Numbered from the stretch's first letter, positions 41,601-49,872 are shown. The stretch: DNA of 64,000 nucleotides from Chionis minor (GCA_013398295.1 VZSF01009948.1:229565-293564); one strand, 5' to 3'. Numbers and translations: made by a program. Notes: generated by a model not told the origin, from the letters alone.

Positions 41601-44600
41601 CCTACATATTGGACAGGATTTTAAAACCCTATTGCCAGAAAAAACTGCAGCATCCCACCCAAACCAAGAAAAAGACACATTAATTTTTCTTATGCTATAC
41701 CTTCTGAAAGCAGAGAAGCCCTGATGTTCCTTTAGGGGCAGCTGTCCCTGCCCCGCTCTTCCCAAGACAGAATTGTTAGTCCAGCTCTCAAAGCAGAAGC
41801 TATCCTTTCATCCAGTTCTGCTACTGTTACAAGTCATCTCTCGCAGCTACTACTCTTACAATGAAAACTTCCTGCCCACACAGAGGGAAAGTCTGCAGCA
41901 AAAGACACACAGGAAAGAGACACATTTTCTTTTTAACACGCTGCGGTCTGCCACCTCCACAATAGGTCAGCAGTCAGAAACAACTGCACAAACACCAAGG
42001 TTTCACTCCATCTTAAGCTTAAGATTTTGAAAATTTTCATCTCTTTCCTGACTCATTCACGCCTTCCCATTTTTGGGGGCTTTCTTCCTCCAAGTGGGAG
42101 AGAAAGGGAGAAGAATACCTGAAGCCCTAAGAGATAAATCAGGAGATAAAGATAGATTAAAAAAAAAAAAAAAAGAGATAAAAGAGGAGCTGACAACTGT
42201 CTTGCCAGAGACAGGAACATAAAAGGTGCCTGGTGAAAAGCACTTTTCCACATCAGAAGTGATGCTACTGGCCTTGGGAAGCTGAAAGCCTAGAAAATTA
42301 GCTCTTCTTCAATCCTCTGCTAGGCACAATGGAGAAAACACGTGCAGCTGCATGAGAAAGGTTCATTAGACTATACCAAATCCAGCACAACCGTTTCCTC
42401 ACATCACCTCCTTCTCTCTAGGATCCTAAGACTCAAGAAAAAGACACTAACCATTTACCACCTGAGACTGCTAAAATCAGAGTTCCATGGTGACACAGCT
42501 ATCCACCTGTCTGAGTCTCCCAGTTTCTATGAGGGTCAATCACCACATTAAAAGACAAAGAAATAAACTAAAGAGTCAGGAGAATTAAAACCTGATCTCC
42601 AGGGGAAACAGACTTAGCAAGTATGCTTCATTAGTATTAAAAACTGGTTATTAGATTCCCAATGGAACACAATCTCAGGCACACCAGAGAACTGAAAGGA
42701 GAAGTCTGACATTAATTTCTGTTATTAGTTACTGCAGTACAGGCATTAAAGACTGCGGACTACTGAAATGCCATCCCAGTAACTCAAACTGTCTCAGCAC
42801 TCTTTCACCAGAGCTAAGTCTCTGACAGGACTAAAAGGTCAGTACTGCAACATGGCATTTGAACATTATGTTGGAAATTTAGCTGTATTAGTAACCAGTC
42901 TTGCAGTCTATGCGTAACTAACATTATAACAAAATTTGTTAACTTTTGTTCTGTGGTAAAGGAACAAAGGAACCACAATACAAAAGCTTCTGATATTACT
43001 ATGTACAGCTGCAGAAAAGGTAAAGTGAATTTTAACATACTGAATACATGTTATCCCACCATAATTCACTGCAAGGGAATAAGAACTACAACACAGCATC
43101 AAGCTGTGACTGTGATTTGACACCACAGGGAAATACAGACTGATTTTACTTATTTAAAAAAAACAAAACAAAACAAACCCCAACCAAACCCCTTCTGACT
43201 TCAAGTATTATGAACAGAGGAAAAAAACCCACAACTTAGAAGACAAATTAAATTGAAATCAGTTTCTATTTGGGAAGAGACTTGTGTGCTACACAAGTTG
43301 TGTGTAGAACAATTTATTTAAAAGCATTTAATCAACATGAGCTCACTGCTAATGCCAGATGACTTGCTGATCACCTGGAAGAAGAACATATCATCAAAGA
43401 TACACAAGCTTTTGACAGCTGTAGATGTACAGAGTATTTTCTTCAGCTCAGCTAAGTAACTGGCTCTCTCACAGTTGAGAAGCCCACTGGGAGGAGGCTA
43501 GAAAGACCTGTCCCCCCTTTTCCAATCAGTCAAAAATAACTCAATACTAAAACCAGAGGTGTATTATATTACAGCTAATGTAATCACAGAATCACTTAGG
43601 TTGGAAGAGACCTTTAAGATCATCAAGTCCAACCATAAAGCTAATACTGCCAAAACCACCACTAAACCATGTCCCTCAGCGTCACGTCTACCTGCCTTTT
43701 ATATACCTCCAGGGATGGAGATTCCACCTGGGCAGCCTGTTCCAATGCTTGACAACCGCTTCTGTGAAGAAGTTTTTCCTAATACCCAATCTAAACCTCC
43801 CCTGGTGTAACTTGAGGCCATTTCCTCTTGTCCTATTGCTTGTTACTCAGGAAGAGACCAACCTCCACCTCCTTTGAGGTAGTTGTAGTGCATGATAAGG
43901 TCTCCTCTCAGACTTCTTTTCTCCAGGCTAAACAATCCCAACCCCCTCAGCTGTTCCTCATAAGACTTGTGCTCTAGACCCCTCACCAGCTTTATTGCCC
44001 TTCTCTGGACACGCTCCAGCACCTCAATGTCCCTCCTACACTGTGGTGCCCAAATCACAGTATTCAAGCTGCAGCCGCACCAGTGCTGAGTACAGGGGCA
44101 CAATCACTTCCCTGCTCCTGCTGGCCACACTAGTCTCAATACAGGCCAAGATGCCATTGGCCTTCTTGACTACCTGGGCACCCTGCTGGCTCATGTTCAG
44201 CCAACTGTCCGCCCGGACCCCCAGATCCTTTTCTGCCAGTCATCTTTCCAGCCACTCCTCCCCAAGCCTGTAGTGTTGCCTGGGGTTGTTGTGATCTAAG
44301 TGCAGAATCCGTCACTTGGACTTGATGAACCTCATACAATTGGCTTCAGCCCATCGATCCACTCTTTAGAGCTGTTTAATCCACTAGGGAAATTCAATCA
44401 GTAATACTAGATTTATTAATTGTAAAAACTACCTTATTGTTAAATGTTAAATCTATCTTACTGTTAAACTCTTACGCTAAGGAAAACAAGGTTACACTTG
44501 TACTATGTGCATATATATCTATAAAAACTCATTTAACAGTTCAAACTAGAACTGTCTAAACTATACTCAGATACTAAATTACTATTTACTGTAATTTTAG

Positions 44601-47600
44601 TTAAAACATCTGAACAGAGTGTACAGAAAAAGGTAACTACTGCTTACCATTTTTCAACATGATAAAAGGTAAAGCTTCAGAATCTGAATATAAAGCTACA
44701 CAACCACCAAAGCACGCACATAGTACTTGCAACTATCAAAAGTCCAAAAGCGCTACCTAAACGCAACTGACAGTTATCAATAATACACTTTTTTTTTCAA
44801 AAAACACAAATGCAAAACAGTATTAAACCCATTTATTAGATCAAAATTTCTTTTCTCTCCTGATTTAAATCACAATTAAAATCACAAGTTAAATAAAGCT
44901 ATCTTCTTTAACAATACGAATCCTAATTACAGATGGCTCTATTTTTCAGAATACACATCCTGCACACATCAATGGGCAGACTGAAAGAAGTCAACATCAC
45001 GGTACGTTTGATTGCATCTATCCGTACTGACCAGTTCAATCTTCAGAAACATCGAGGGGGGGAAGGGGGTGTGGAACACAAACTATCTAGGAAGAGTCAT
45101 AAAGAACATTTTATTTATCATCAGAAATATATCATTCTACAACCCCCTATGTTTGTTTTTGAAGCATTTTTGTTGGTTATTTTCTTTTCCGTTCTATACT
45201 TAGCTTACACAGTTACATTATGCTATTTTGATTTTGTATGTACAAAACAAAGATTTGAACAAAAGCCAAATTTTCCCCCAGTTCTTTTCATACACCATGC
45301 AAGATTTTAGACAAAAGATCAAGGAAGCCAATAGTGCAAGTAGCATTATGGGTAACTGTCCAGGTGACACTGAAGTGCTACCTTAATTTTGCCACTTTAT
45401 AGTGACCAGATGGGATGGGGAGTCTTCTACAAGCTTCCACTCTGAATTTTCACCCTTACTGCCTCTAGGGTGGGGGTTTTTTGCCTCAATGGATATCATG
45501 CAAGGATTCTTGTTAGGTTCACCTTCACACAGACAAAATGAAATGATACATTACTTATTTTGGGGGGTTAGAGTTAATAACAAAGTTGCCTTTCACAATA
45601 AGAACTTACATTTAGGAACTAAATTTCTTTTATAACCTTCTGTATGTTCAGCCAGTATACCTTCACTGGTATTTTATTTTTTTTTACTTCAAACTACCAA
45701 ACAAGGAAAAGCCACTGGCTGAATATAGGAGAGACAGAATTTCTTTAATTATTATCATAGCCTCTGATATCAGGAGCTACTTTACAGAAGAAAATTATTA
45801 GCTAAAATTAAAGTACTGGAATACCATGTGCCAAGCTATGTAAGTACTTAAAGCAATCATCTGTGTTATGTACCACCAGGTATAAAGTATGCATTCACCT
45901 AGAAAAAATAAAAATAAAAATCAGAGCTTTCCAGTGGTTACCAAGCAACCAAGAGCAGAAAATAATATGAAGCTTTCAAAAATAGAAATGCAAACCAAAG
46001 CTGAAATTAATTATTTAGAAGTCAATCCAGCTCGGTTATCAACCACTCTCTAAAAGCCTTTCTTACAAAAGCTCCTGTTTAATCTCTGACCTCTTAAACA
46101 AATAAAGAAAAGGCAATTTTTAAATAGATGCCTTCCACAGCATATATTCCAAAGGTCTCCCACTATTCCAAAAGCAGATTTACCACTCTCTGTTGAAATC
46201 TAGGAATGCTTCATTTAACCTACATATTTATCAAAAGTTCTCTTTGAGATAAGGTAAACTTTCTTTTACAAGCAACTATTAAAACAGTACTCCAAAGATA
46301 TTTACTGTTTTGTATTTCAGGTTAATTAGCATCCAATGAGGTGGCACAATAAATGAGGAGAAGCACAAATTGTACAGTTGTACAAGTCGTCGATTAAACT
46401 CCAACTTTCCAGTAAAATACTTAATTCCAGAGACCTTAAAGACAATGATCATAAATCAGCTGTTCTTAACTCTGTGCGTGTAAAAAGATATAGGTGCTTG
46501 GTTCATTACTTCTAGCAGCAACATAGCAACTGTGCATTGTTGTTTGCTCAGCTCTAGGACTTTCTCCTCCTGCTTTACAGCATGACCAATAAAAGGTATC
46601 TATTAGTAACCTTAGTGATTCTTTCATTTTCTTTTGTACTTCTGTTGTATTAGAAAATGGTGAATCACATTGTAAATTATCATTATAAGAAAAAACCCTC
46701 ACAGTTTTGTGATTCAGAATCAAACCTAGACTCACTGAGGAGCTACAAAGGAACACCTAATCTAGTAAAATGTCCTAAGCAGAGACCGAGCTTCAGATAT
46801 CCAATCCAGATCTGCACACAGCTAGTCTTAATCACTCCCCGTTTTAATAATTTCCCCGCATACCTCATAGATGTTTTGCTATTGCTTGACACCACATCAA
46901 TCAAAAGCCCAAAGATTTATCGAAAACTACATAGTTCATTTTTCAAAATCGCCAAACAAGTGATCTCATCTCAGCCCTTCCTTATATTATTTTACATTTA
47001 CCCAATTTCTCCTCCTAAATTAGACCACCAGGTCTAGAGGTAAGCCTGCATGTCTTTCTCCTTGTTTGTCCTTAACTGTAGCTTTGCACATTTAATAGCA
47101 AGACCGCAGCTGGCAGAGTCACACACACATAAAAGCTGCCAGCACTTCCAGTTTTCTCAGAATTGCATTACTACTTCAGGAATACACCTCTGAACCAGTG
47201 TCTAACTGCTGCTCAAAAGAGCTGTAAATATTTGTAGTAATTACAATAGAGAGGTACTGTAGGGTGGAGTTCAGGCTTGGCACAGCCAGGCAAAAATTGC
47301 AGCTTTTTGTCTCATTTTGACATTGTCTGTTCGATATGTGTAACCATGAAATGTAATCCCAAACAATGCATCAATTTGGAACGCTTTCATAAATTGCATA
47401 AAACCTGATTGTACAAGGGTACATGATTGTACATGGTTATTTCAAAGAAATACCATTGCACATAGATATGTACACAGTCTCCCTGGTCTGCATTATTTTT
47501 CTTCAGCTCAAACCCACCTCACAAGAACAAAACCACATACAATTCAGAACCATAAAAAACATTGTGTGACTGAACTATGTCCAGACAGCAAACACTGATT

Positions 47601-49661
47601 CACGCAGATTCCTGGGTTTCCCTCTTAAAATAATATGCATAAGTATTGAGCTATTCACTTTTATCTATTTCCATCAAAACCTCAGTAATTTTTAATGAGG
47701 TTTCAAATTTTTAGTACGGCTCCTGCCTTCAGGATGCTCTCATCTGGATTGAGTCATATCTCTACACATATATTATGCTCTAAAGACGAGACTATAACAT
47801 TCAAACCATCACCAGAAACCCACGGGCTCAGAATCATCTCTCCAATGACTAACTCATATCTTACTTCGTCTTCTGTCAAGACAAATCGTAACCTAAGTGG
47901 AAATTTCAAGGCCACTTTTTAAAAAAAAAAGTGTTACTTCTGAGAAAGCCCTCTTGTAATCATGTAAAGTTTTCAAACAGCTATGCTATCAATCTGAATT
48001 TCAAGCTAGCAGAATTGGAAAAAGAAAAATAAAGCCTTAGAGAAAGGCTCCCTCTTTGTGCAAGGCAACGCACCATAAAAAGCCTTTGAAACGTCAGATC
48101 ACAAAACTCAAAAAAGATGGAAAACGCTTATATTCCAAAAAGTTAAAATAACGCTCCCCTAAAAACAAAAGGCATAAAATGAAAGCTGCTTCTCCTGCAG
48201 CCGAGTGCTGGTGAGCAGCTCGCTGCGCAGCCTGCACGTCAGACAAGATACCTTCAGACAGCGACGAGGGTCCGCACGCCCACGGCAGACTGCGAGGCAG
48301 ACGCCTGCCTTCCCAGCTGCCTCCATTTTCACTTGCCGCCCCAAAAACGCATCCTCCTCCGCTTCCACGAAGCTCCCTCGGTACTGACATTACCAACAGA
48401 CGCCTTCTCACCTGAGTAACATTTTACAGTCTGCCCCAGCCAGGCTTCTCATACCCCCGAGTTAGTGCATTTTGCGCCAGAGCCGCGCTCTGCAGTTTGC
48501 ACCCTGACATTTAACTCTTTTCCACACATCTCTCCAGCAGGGTCGGGAAGAGGGGGCCTGAGGGGGGAGAGGGAAGGAGGAAAAGGGGGACAAAATATAT
48601 ATATGGGGNAGATATAAAAGGAATGAGCAACCCACACGCTGCAGCCTCCGAGCCGGCAGGTTTCTCCTCCCCGGAGGCGTCCCCCCGCCCCGCTGCCGTG
48701 AGGGGACGACTCCCGCGGGCGGCGCGGCCCGGCCCGCAGGCTGCCGCCNNNNNNNNNNNNNNNNNNNNNNNNNNNNNNNNNNNNNNNNNNNNNNNNNNNN
48801 NNNNNNNNNNNNNNNNNNNNNNNNNNNNNNNNNNNNNNNNNNNNNNNNNNNNNNNNNNNNNNNNNNNNNNNNNNNNNNNNNNNNNNNNNNNNNNNNNNNN
48901 NNNNNNNNNNNNNNNNNNNNNNNNNNNNNNNNNNNNNNNNNNNNNNNNNNNNNNNNNNNNNNNNNNNNNNNNNNNNNNNNNNNNNNNNNNNNNNNNNNNN
49001 NNNNNNNNNNNNNNNNNNNNNNNNNNNNNNNNNNNNNNNNNNNNNNNNNNNNNNNNNNNNNNNNNNNNNNNNNNNNNNNNNNNNNNNNNNNNNNNNNNNN
49101 NNNNNNNNNNNNNNNNNNNNNNNNNNNNNNNNNNNNNNNNNNNNNNNNNNNNNNNNNNNNNNNNNNNNNNNNNNNNNNNNNNNNNNNNNNNNNNNNNNNN
49201 NNNNNNNNNNNNNNNNNNNNNNNNNNNNNNNNNNNNNNNNNNNNNNNNNNNNNNNNNNNNNNNNNNNNNNNNNNNNNNNNNNNNNNNNNNNNNNNNNNNN
49301 NNNNNNNNNNNNNNNNNNNNNNNNNNNNNNNNNNNNNNNNNNNNNNNNNNNNNNNNNNNNNNNNNNNNNNNNNNNNNNNNNNNNNNNNNNNNNNNNNNNN
49401 NNNNNNNNNNNNNNNNNNNNNNNNNNNNNNNNNNNNNNNNNNNNNNNNNNNNNNNNNNNNNNNNNNNNNNNNNNNNNNNNNNNNNNNNNNNNNNNNNNNN
49501 NNNNNNNNNNNNNNNNNNNNNNNNNNNNNNNNNNNNNNNNNNNNNNNNNNNNNNNNNNNNNNNNNNNNNNNNNNNNNNNNNGCAGAGGCCGGCGGCTGCC
49601 GGGGCACGGCCCGCTCACCTGGCCGCGCCGCTCCCTCCGCCCCCCACGCCTCCGCCGCCAT
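5097..49661 (-). CDS. PPP4R1: PPP4R1, protein phosphatase 4 regulatory subunit 1 (5' half, ten coding exons)
   Basis: Spliced minus-strand gene. Coding exons in transcript order: 49619-49661, 33458-33593, 25902-26008, 14848-14990, 13330-13476, 11595-11702, 10781-10846, 8391-8549, 7142-7272 and 5097-5614. They sum to 1558 nt (519 codons plus one base), and all splice phases agree. From exon 2 onward the translation follows vertebrate PPP4R1 almost residue for residue, apart from the expected variable acidic linker in exon 10. Known role of the family: a HEAT-repeat scaffold that binds the PP4 catalytic subunit and directs it to substrates; in mammals PP4R1 is linked to dephosphorylation of the IKK complex and damping of NF-kB. 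Visible here are repeated HEAT signatures with a Val-Arg pair (TVRAEL, QVRKT, HVRKV, GVRKACA, WVRQAAF). The C-terminal half of the protein is not in the window. Identity is certain; only the first exon is open to doubt. Confidence 0.96.
5615..7141 (-). other. PPP4R1 intron 9
   Basis: A 1527-bp intron about three quarters filled by one CR1 fragment (5754-6917). The CR1 3' end lies about 140 bp from the exon 10 acceptor. The remaining sequence is AT-rich with no other visible feature. Confidence 0.85.
5754..6917 (-). mobile_element. CR1 LINE fragment with reverse-transcriptase remnant
   Basis: Minus-strand, 5'-truncated CR1, about 1.16 kb. The 3' end at the left shows the ATTCTGTGATTCTAT motif. 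Reading leftward from 6890 the broken ORF2 shows [14 protein letters not shown], then [19 protein letters not shown] near 6640-6685, which are conserved blocks of the CR1 reverse transcriptase. Stops and frameshifts interrupt it, and the spot where the Asp-Asp box is expected reads Phe-Val-Asp-Glu in a shifted frame, so it is inactive. It lies in sense within PPP4R1 intron 9. Confidence 0.93.
7142..7272 (-). CDS. PPP4R1: PPP4R1 exon 9 (residues 304-347)
   Basis: 131-nt exon with acceptor TTCCCTAG|GTCCGC and donor AAACAG|GTAGAG; it enters in phase 0 and leaves two bases into a codon. It encodes [20 protein letters not shown], then [23 protein letters not shown]. The first part closes the N-terminal HEAT array. 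The acidic tail begins the linker and no longer aligns well with mammals. Confidence 0.95.
7273..8390 (-). other. PPP4R1 intron 8
   Basis: A 1118-bp intron with an ATT-rich simple stretch near 7300-7325 close to the exon 9 acceptor, and an A/C-rich low-complexity block at 7914-8070 (listed separately). Nothing else recognisable. Confidence 0.85.
7914..8070 (+). repeat. A/C-rich low-complexity block (G/T-rich with many G runs on the transcribed RNA)
   Basis: About 157 bp made almost only of A and C on the plus strand, with runs of three to six C separated by A runs. On the PPP4R1 sense strand it gives repeated GGG, GGGG and GGGGGG runs spaced by T tracts. No fixed repeat unit is visible. Confidence 0.85.
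8391..8549 (-). CDS. PPP4R1: PPP4R1 exon 8 (residues 251-303)
   Basis: 159-nt exon, phase 0 at both ends, with acceptor TTAACAG|CTGCCG and donor CGATGG|GTAAGA. It encodes [20 protein letters not shown] and continues to NLISDPSRW. It carries a complete HEAT unit ([14 protein letters not shown]). It differs from the mammalian sequence at only a few positions, for example Ser for Cys in the CATSQEVRR stretch. Confidence 0.97.
8823..8850 (+). repeat. short A/C-rich tract
   Basis: Alternating A runs and C triplets, of the same type as the larger block at 7914-8070. Confidence 0.7.
9765..10745 (-). mobile_element. ancient CR1-like LINE remnant (diffuse)
   Basis: The left end (AGAACATAAGAAATGCCCTG at 9769) resembles the 3' part of old amniote CR1 copies read on the opposite strand. 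The right part, around 10660-10740 (CTCTCCTTACTGAAGG, CCTAATCATTTTAGCTGCCC, CTGTACCTTGTCTAACTCC), resembles the corresponding internal segment. The middle is too diverged for me to align, so this may be two fragments. Orientation matches the younger CR1 copies. Confidence 0.45.
10781..10846 (-). CDS. PPP4R1: PPP4R1 exon 7 (residues 229-250)
   Basis: 66-nt mini-exon, phase 0 at both ends, with acceptor CTGCAAG|GTATGT and donor ATGCTG|GTAAGC. It encodes 22 residues, [20 protein letters not shown] followed by ML, matching the mammalian protein exactly. The exon begins GTATGT, itself a donor look-alike, but Lys-228 ends exon 6, so the acceptor is fixed by conservation. Confidence 0.95.
10847..11594 (-). 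other. PPP4R1 intron 6
   Basis: A 748-bp AT-rich intron between exons 6 and 7. I see no repeat or other feature in it. Confidence 0.85.
11595..11702 (-). CDS. PPP4R1: PPP4R1 exon 6 (residues 193-228)
   Basis: 108-nt exon, phase 0 at both ends, with acceptor CCATTAG|ATAATG and donor CGTAAG|GTATGA. It encodes [20 protein letters not shown] then [16 protein letters not shown]. The Cys-rich CEMCCDCRM loop before the HEAT Val-Arg is characteristic of PPP4R1. Confidence 0.96.
11703..13329 (-). other. PPP4R1 intron 5
   Basis: A 1627-bp very AT-rich intron. The only visible structure is a short A/C-rich tract near 12657-12692. Confidence 0.85.
12657..12692 (+). repeat. short A-rich/A-C tract
   Basis: A runs broken by C triplets and CAACC; low complexity. 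Confidence 0.65.
13330..13476 (-). CDS. PPP4R1: PPP4R1 exon 5 (residues 144-192)
   Basis: 147-nt exon, phase 0 at both ends, with acceptor GTGATAG|GTAAGA and donor GGCT|GTAAGT. It encodes [20 protein letters not shown], then the segment ending DDVKTEAVA. The exon starts with the bases GTAAGA, which themselves resemble a donor. Conservation of Val-Arg-Lys places the border as given. Removing this exon would keep the frame and delete roughly one HEAT unit. Confidence 0.96.
13477..14847 (-). other. PPP4R1 intron 4
   Basis: A 1371-bp AT-rich intron with no recognisable repeat. Confidence 0.85.
14848..14990 (-). CDS. PPP4R1: PPP4R1 exon 4 (residues 96-143)
   Basis: 143-nt exon with acceptor TGACAG|AGCC and donor ACCAG|GTAAGT. 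It completes the Glu codon split with exon 3 and encodes [20 protein letters not shown] through LADQNNQ. The [11 protein letters not shown] stretch is a typical HEAT helix pair. It ends in phase 0, beginning a series of codon-aligned exon borders that runs through to exon 9. Confidence 0.97.
18806..18821 (+). repeat. T homopolymer, 16 nt
   Basis: Uninterrupted T run following GAGC; on the PPP4R1 sense strand it is an A run. No element is recognisable next to it. Confidence 0.8.
23440..23502 (+). repeat. A/C-rich low-complexity tract
   Basis: A runs of up to 12 mixed with CCAACC, CCCC and CCCCC blocks; preceded by a pyrimidine-rich stretch ending CCCCCCGG. Confidence 0.8.
24043..24140 (+). 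repeat. T run followed by A/C-rich tract
   Basis: A GTTTT-type segment with a long T run to about 24071, then a unique spacer, then CAAAA/CCCC repeats to about 24140. The two halves are rough complements of each other and could pair in RNA. Confidence 0.6.
25902..26008 (-). CDS. PPP4R1: PPP4R1 exon 3 (residues 60-96)
   Basis: 107-nt exon with acceptor AACTAG|GCAA and donor TTCAG|GTAGGT. It completes the Arg split with exon 2, then encodes [20 protein letters not shown] and continues to ISRLADDS. It forms the first HEAT helices. The mammalian protein has Arg and Cys where this copy has Lys and Ser in the LKEVSDD stretch; otherwise the two agree. Confidence 0.97.
29417..29449 (+). repeat. short imperfect TTACAG tandem repeat
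   Basis: Four copies of TACAG spaced 8-10 bp apart (TACAGTGTCT, TACAGTGTAT, TACAGCAT, TACAGAA). Small and probably of no function. Confidence 0.6.
31339..31373 (+). repeat. A/C-rich tract
   Basis: An A run, then CCC, AAAC and CCCCCC blocks; same type as the other A/C tracts in this gene. Confidence 0.7.
31719..31750 (+). repeat. inverted repeat, potential bulged hairpin
   Basis: Arms TATCACT and AGTGATA (7 bp, loop TAT) extend outward with AGTTA pairing TAACT after a 5-nt bulge (CTCAC) on one side. This gives up to 12 base pairs in a 32-nt segment inside intron 2. Confidence 0.6.
31865..31934 (+). repeat. A/C-rich low-complexity tract
   Basis: A runs of 12-13 with CCCC, CCACC and CACC blocks; G/T-rich in the PPP4R1 transcript. 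Confidence 0.75.
33458..33593 (-). CDS. PPP4R1: PPP4R1 exon 2 (residues 15-60)
   Basis: 136-nt exon with acceptor TGATAG|TTGG and donor AACAG|GTATGC; it enters one base into a codon and leaves two bases into one. It encodes [20 protein letters not shown] followed by the segment ending [13 protein letters not shown]. This is the acidic, conserved N-terminal segment of PPP4R1 leading into the first HEAT repeat. Identity to the mammalian protein is essentially complete here, so the splice sites are firm. Confidence 0.97.
35135..35192 (+). repeat. G/T-rich low-complexity tract
   Basis: GTTTGG, GTGGG and T runs on the plus strand. It is the one tract of this kind in the window with the opposite strand bias from the A/C-rich ones. 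Confidence 0.7.
35411..35810 (-). mobile_element. CR1 LINE 3' fragment
   Basis: About 400 bp of minus-strand CR1: the 3' end with ACCTACAATAATCATCTAG on the left, then the C-terminal ORF2 coding part, readable as [17 protein letters not shown] near 35730-35775. It is 5'-truncated, in sense within intron 1 of PPP4R1. The leftmost 20 bp are assigned by resemblance only. The 3' region differs from the other three copies, so it is probably another CR1 subfamily. Confidence 0.9.
43155..43193 (+). repeat. A/C-rich tract
   Basis: AAAAC repeats grading into AACCCC blocks. Confidence 0.7.
43582..44375 (-). mobile_element. CR1 LINE 3' fragment
   Basis: About 0.8 kb of minus-strand CR1. The left end shows the terminal AATCACAGAATCACTTAGG (complement of the CR1 3' repeat), followed by the end of ORF2 ([20 protein letters not shown] near 43860-43925, [20 protein letters not shown] upstream of it). 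It is 5'-truncated at about 44375. In sense in PPP4R1 intron 1. Closely related to the copy at 62949-63452. Confidence 0.93.
46370..46385 (+). repeat. 16-bp perfect palindromic repeat
   Basis: TTGTACA, two bases, TGTACAA. The spacing and half-sites resemble no specific consensus I can defend. Confidence 0.6.
48412..48557 (-). other. candidate unannotated exon (non-coding or poison) in PPP4R1 intron 1
   Basis: On the minus strand a ~35-nt pyrimidine tract (48561-48595) ends in CCCTCAG, followed 146 nt later by a strong donor, CTCAG|GTGAGA. The enclosed segment is not a multiple of three. Spliced after the putative first exon it meets an in-frame stop within about 16 codons, and no ATG inside it reads into exon 2 in the right phase. 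It could be a 5' UTR exon of an upstream-promoter transcript, a poison exon, or a chance arrangement. Confidence 0.35.
48609..48609. other. single ambiguous base
   Basis: One N between an AT-dinucleotide stretch with GGGG and the TATA-like motif; an unresolved base in the assembly. Confidence 0.95.
48613..48620 (+). promoter_or_regulatory. TATA-box-like motif facing right (antisense to PPP4R1)
   Basis: TATAAAAG followed by G, a full match to the TATA consensus, at the AT-to-GC transition of the CpG island. A start 25-32 bp downstream would fall near 48643-48650 and transcription would cross the PPP4R1 promoter antisense. Sequence match only; there is no evidence of use. Confidence 0.3.
48749..49581. 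other. assembly gap, 833 N
   Basis: Unresolved sequence in the most GC-rich part of the CpG island. It lies immediately downstream, in the gene's direction, of the putative first exon, and could hide a second first exon or regulatory sequence. Open frames that run through it are artefacts. Confidence 0.98.
49619..49661 (-). CDS. PPP4R1: PPP4R1 putative first coding exon (residues 1-14, plus one base)
   Basis: An ATG with G at -3 and G at +4 opens a 14-codon run, [14 protein letters not shown], and then one base before a strong donor (CCAG|GTGAGC). That phase matches exon 2, whose first two bases finish a codon, giving ...[10 protein letters not shown]. The exon sits in the CpG island next to GC boxes, where the gene start is expected. 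The reading frame stays open upstream to an ATG at 49778, but the Arg/Pro-rich extension looks like GC-rich leader, so I prefer the inner ATG. Mammalian PPP4R1 has a different N-terminus of similar length (starting MADLSLL). That exon could be hidden in the adjacent N run, which would make this an alternative first exon. Confidence 0.55.
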
Positions 49662-49694
49662 CTCGGGGCTCGGGCTCCTCCTGCCGCCCGCCGA

Positions 49695-49703
49695 GGGGCG
49701 GGG
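49695..49703 (+). promoter_or_regulatory. GC box (Sp/KLF-type)
   Basis: GGGGCGGGG, with further GGGCGG copies just to the right. It lies about 35 bp upstream of the putative PPP4R1 start codon, so it may be in the leader or core promoter. Confidence 0.5.
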
Positions 49704-49866
49704 AGGGCGGCGGGGCTGAGGCCGGGCCCCAGCGCGCCGCCTGCCCCGACCCCGAAAGTTTGTGTGTCGTGGTGTCACCGGGAGCCGAGGGACCGCGGAG
49801 AGGTGGCGGTGCCGCCTCCCGGGAACCGCTGGCTGGAAAGGGGCGTGATGTCCTCCGCTTCGGTTA

Positions 49867-49872
49867 CGGAAG
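49867..49872 (+). promoter_or_regulatory. ETS-like site
   Basis: CGGAAG in the context ACGGAAGCG, a core typical of CpG-island promoters. Motif match only. Confidence 0.3.

Larger units (their letters stand above)
33594..49618 (-). other. PPP4R1 intron 1
   Basis: A 16-kb intron between the putative first exon and exon 2. It holds two CR1 fragments (35411-35810, 43582-44375), a G/T-rich tract (35135-35192), an A/C-rich tract (43155-43193), a small palindrome (46370-46385), the exon-like segment 48412-48557, the plus-strand TATA motif and the N run. If the true first exon lies in the N run, the intron is up to about 0.9 kb shorter. Confidence 0.7.

Noticed and set aside
44933..45310. 125-codon plus-strand open frame in intron 1
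   Set aside because: Hydrophobic, no motif, antisense within an intron, AT-rich composition; consistent with chance.
46657..47037. 126-codon plus-strand open frame in intron 1
   Set aside because: Ser/Ile/Lys-rich, no known family, no splice or promoter support.
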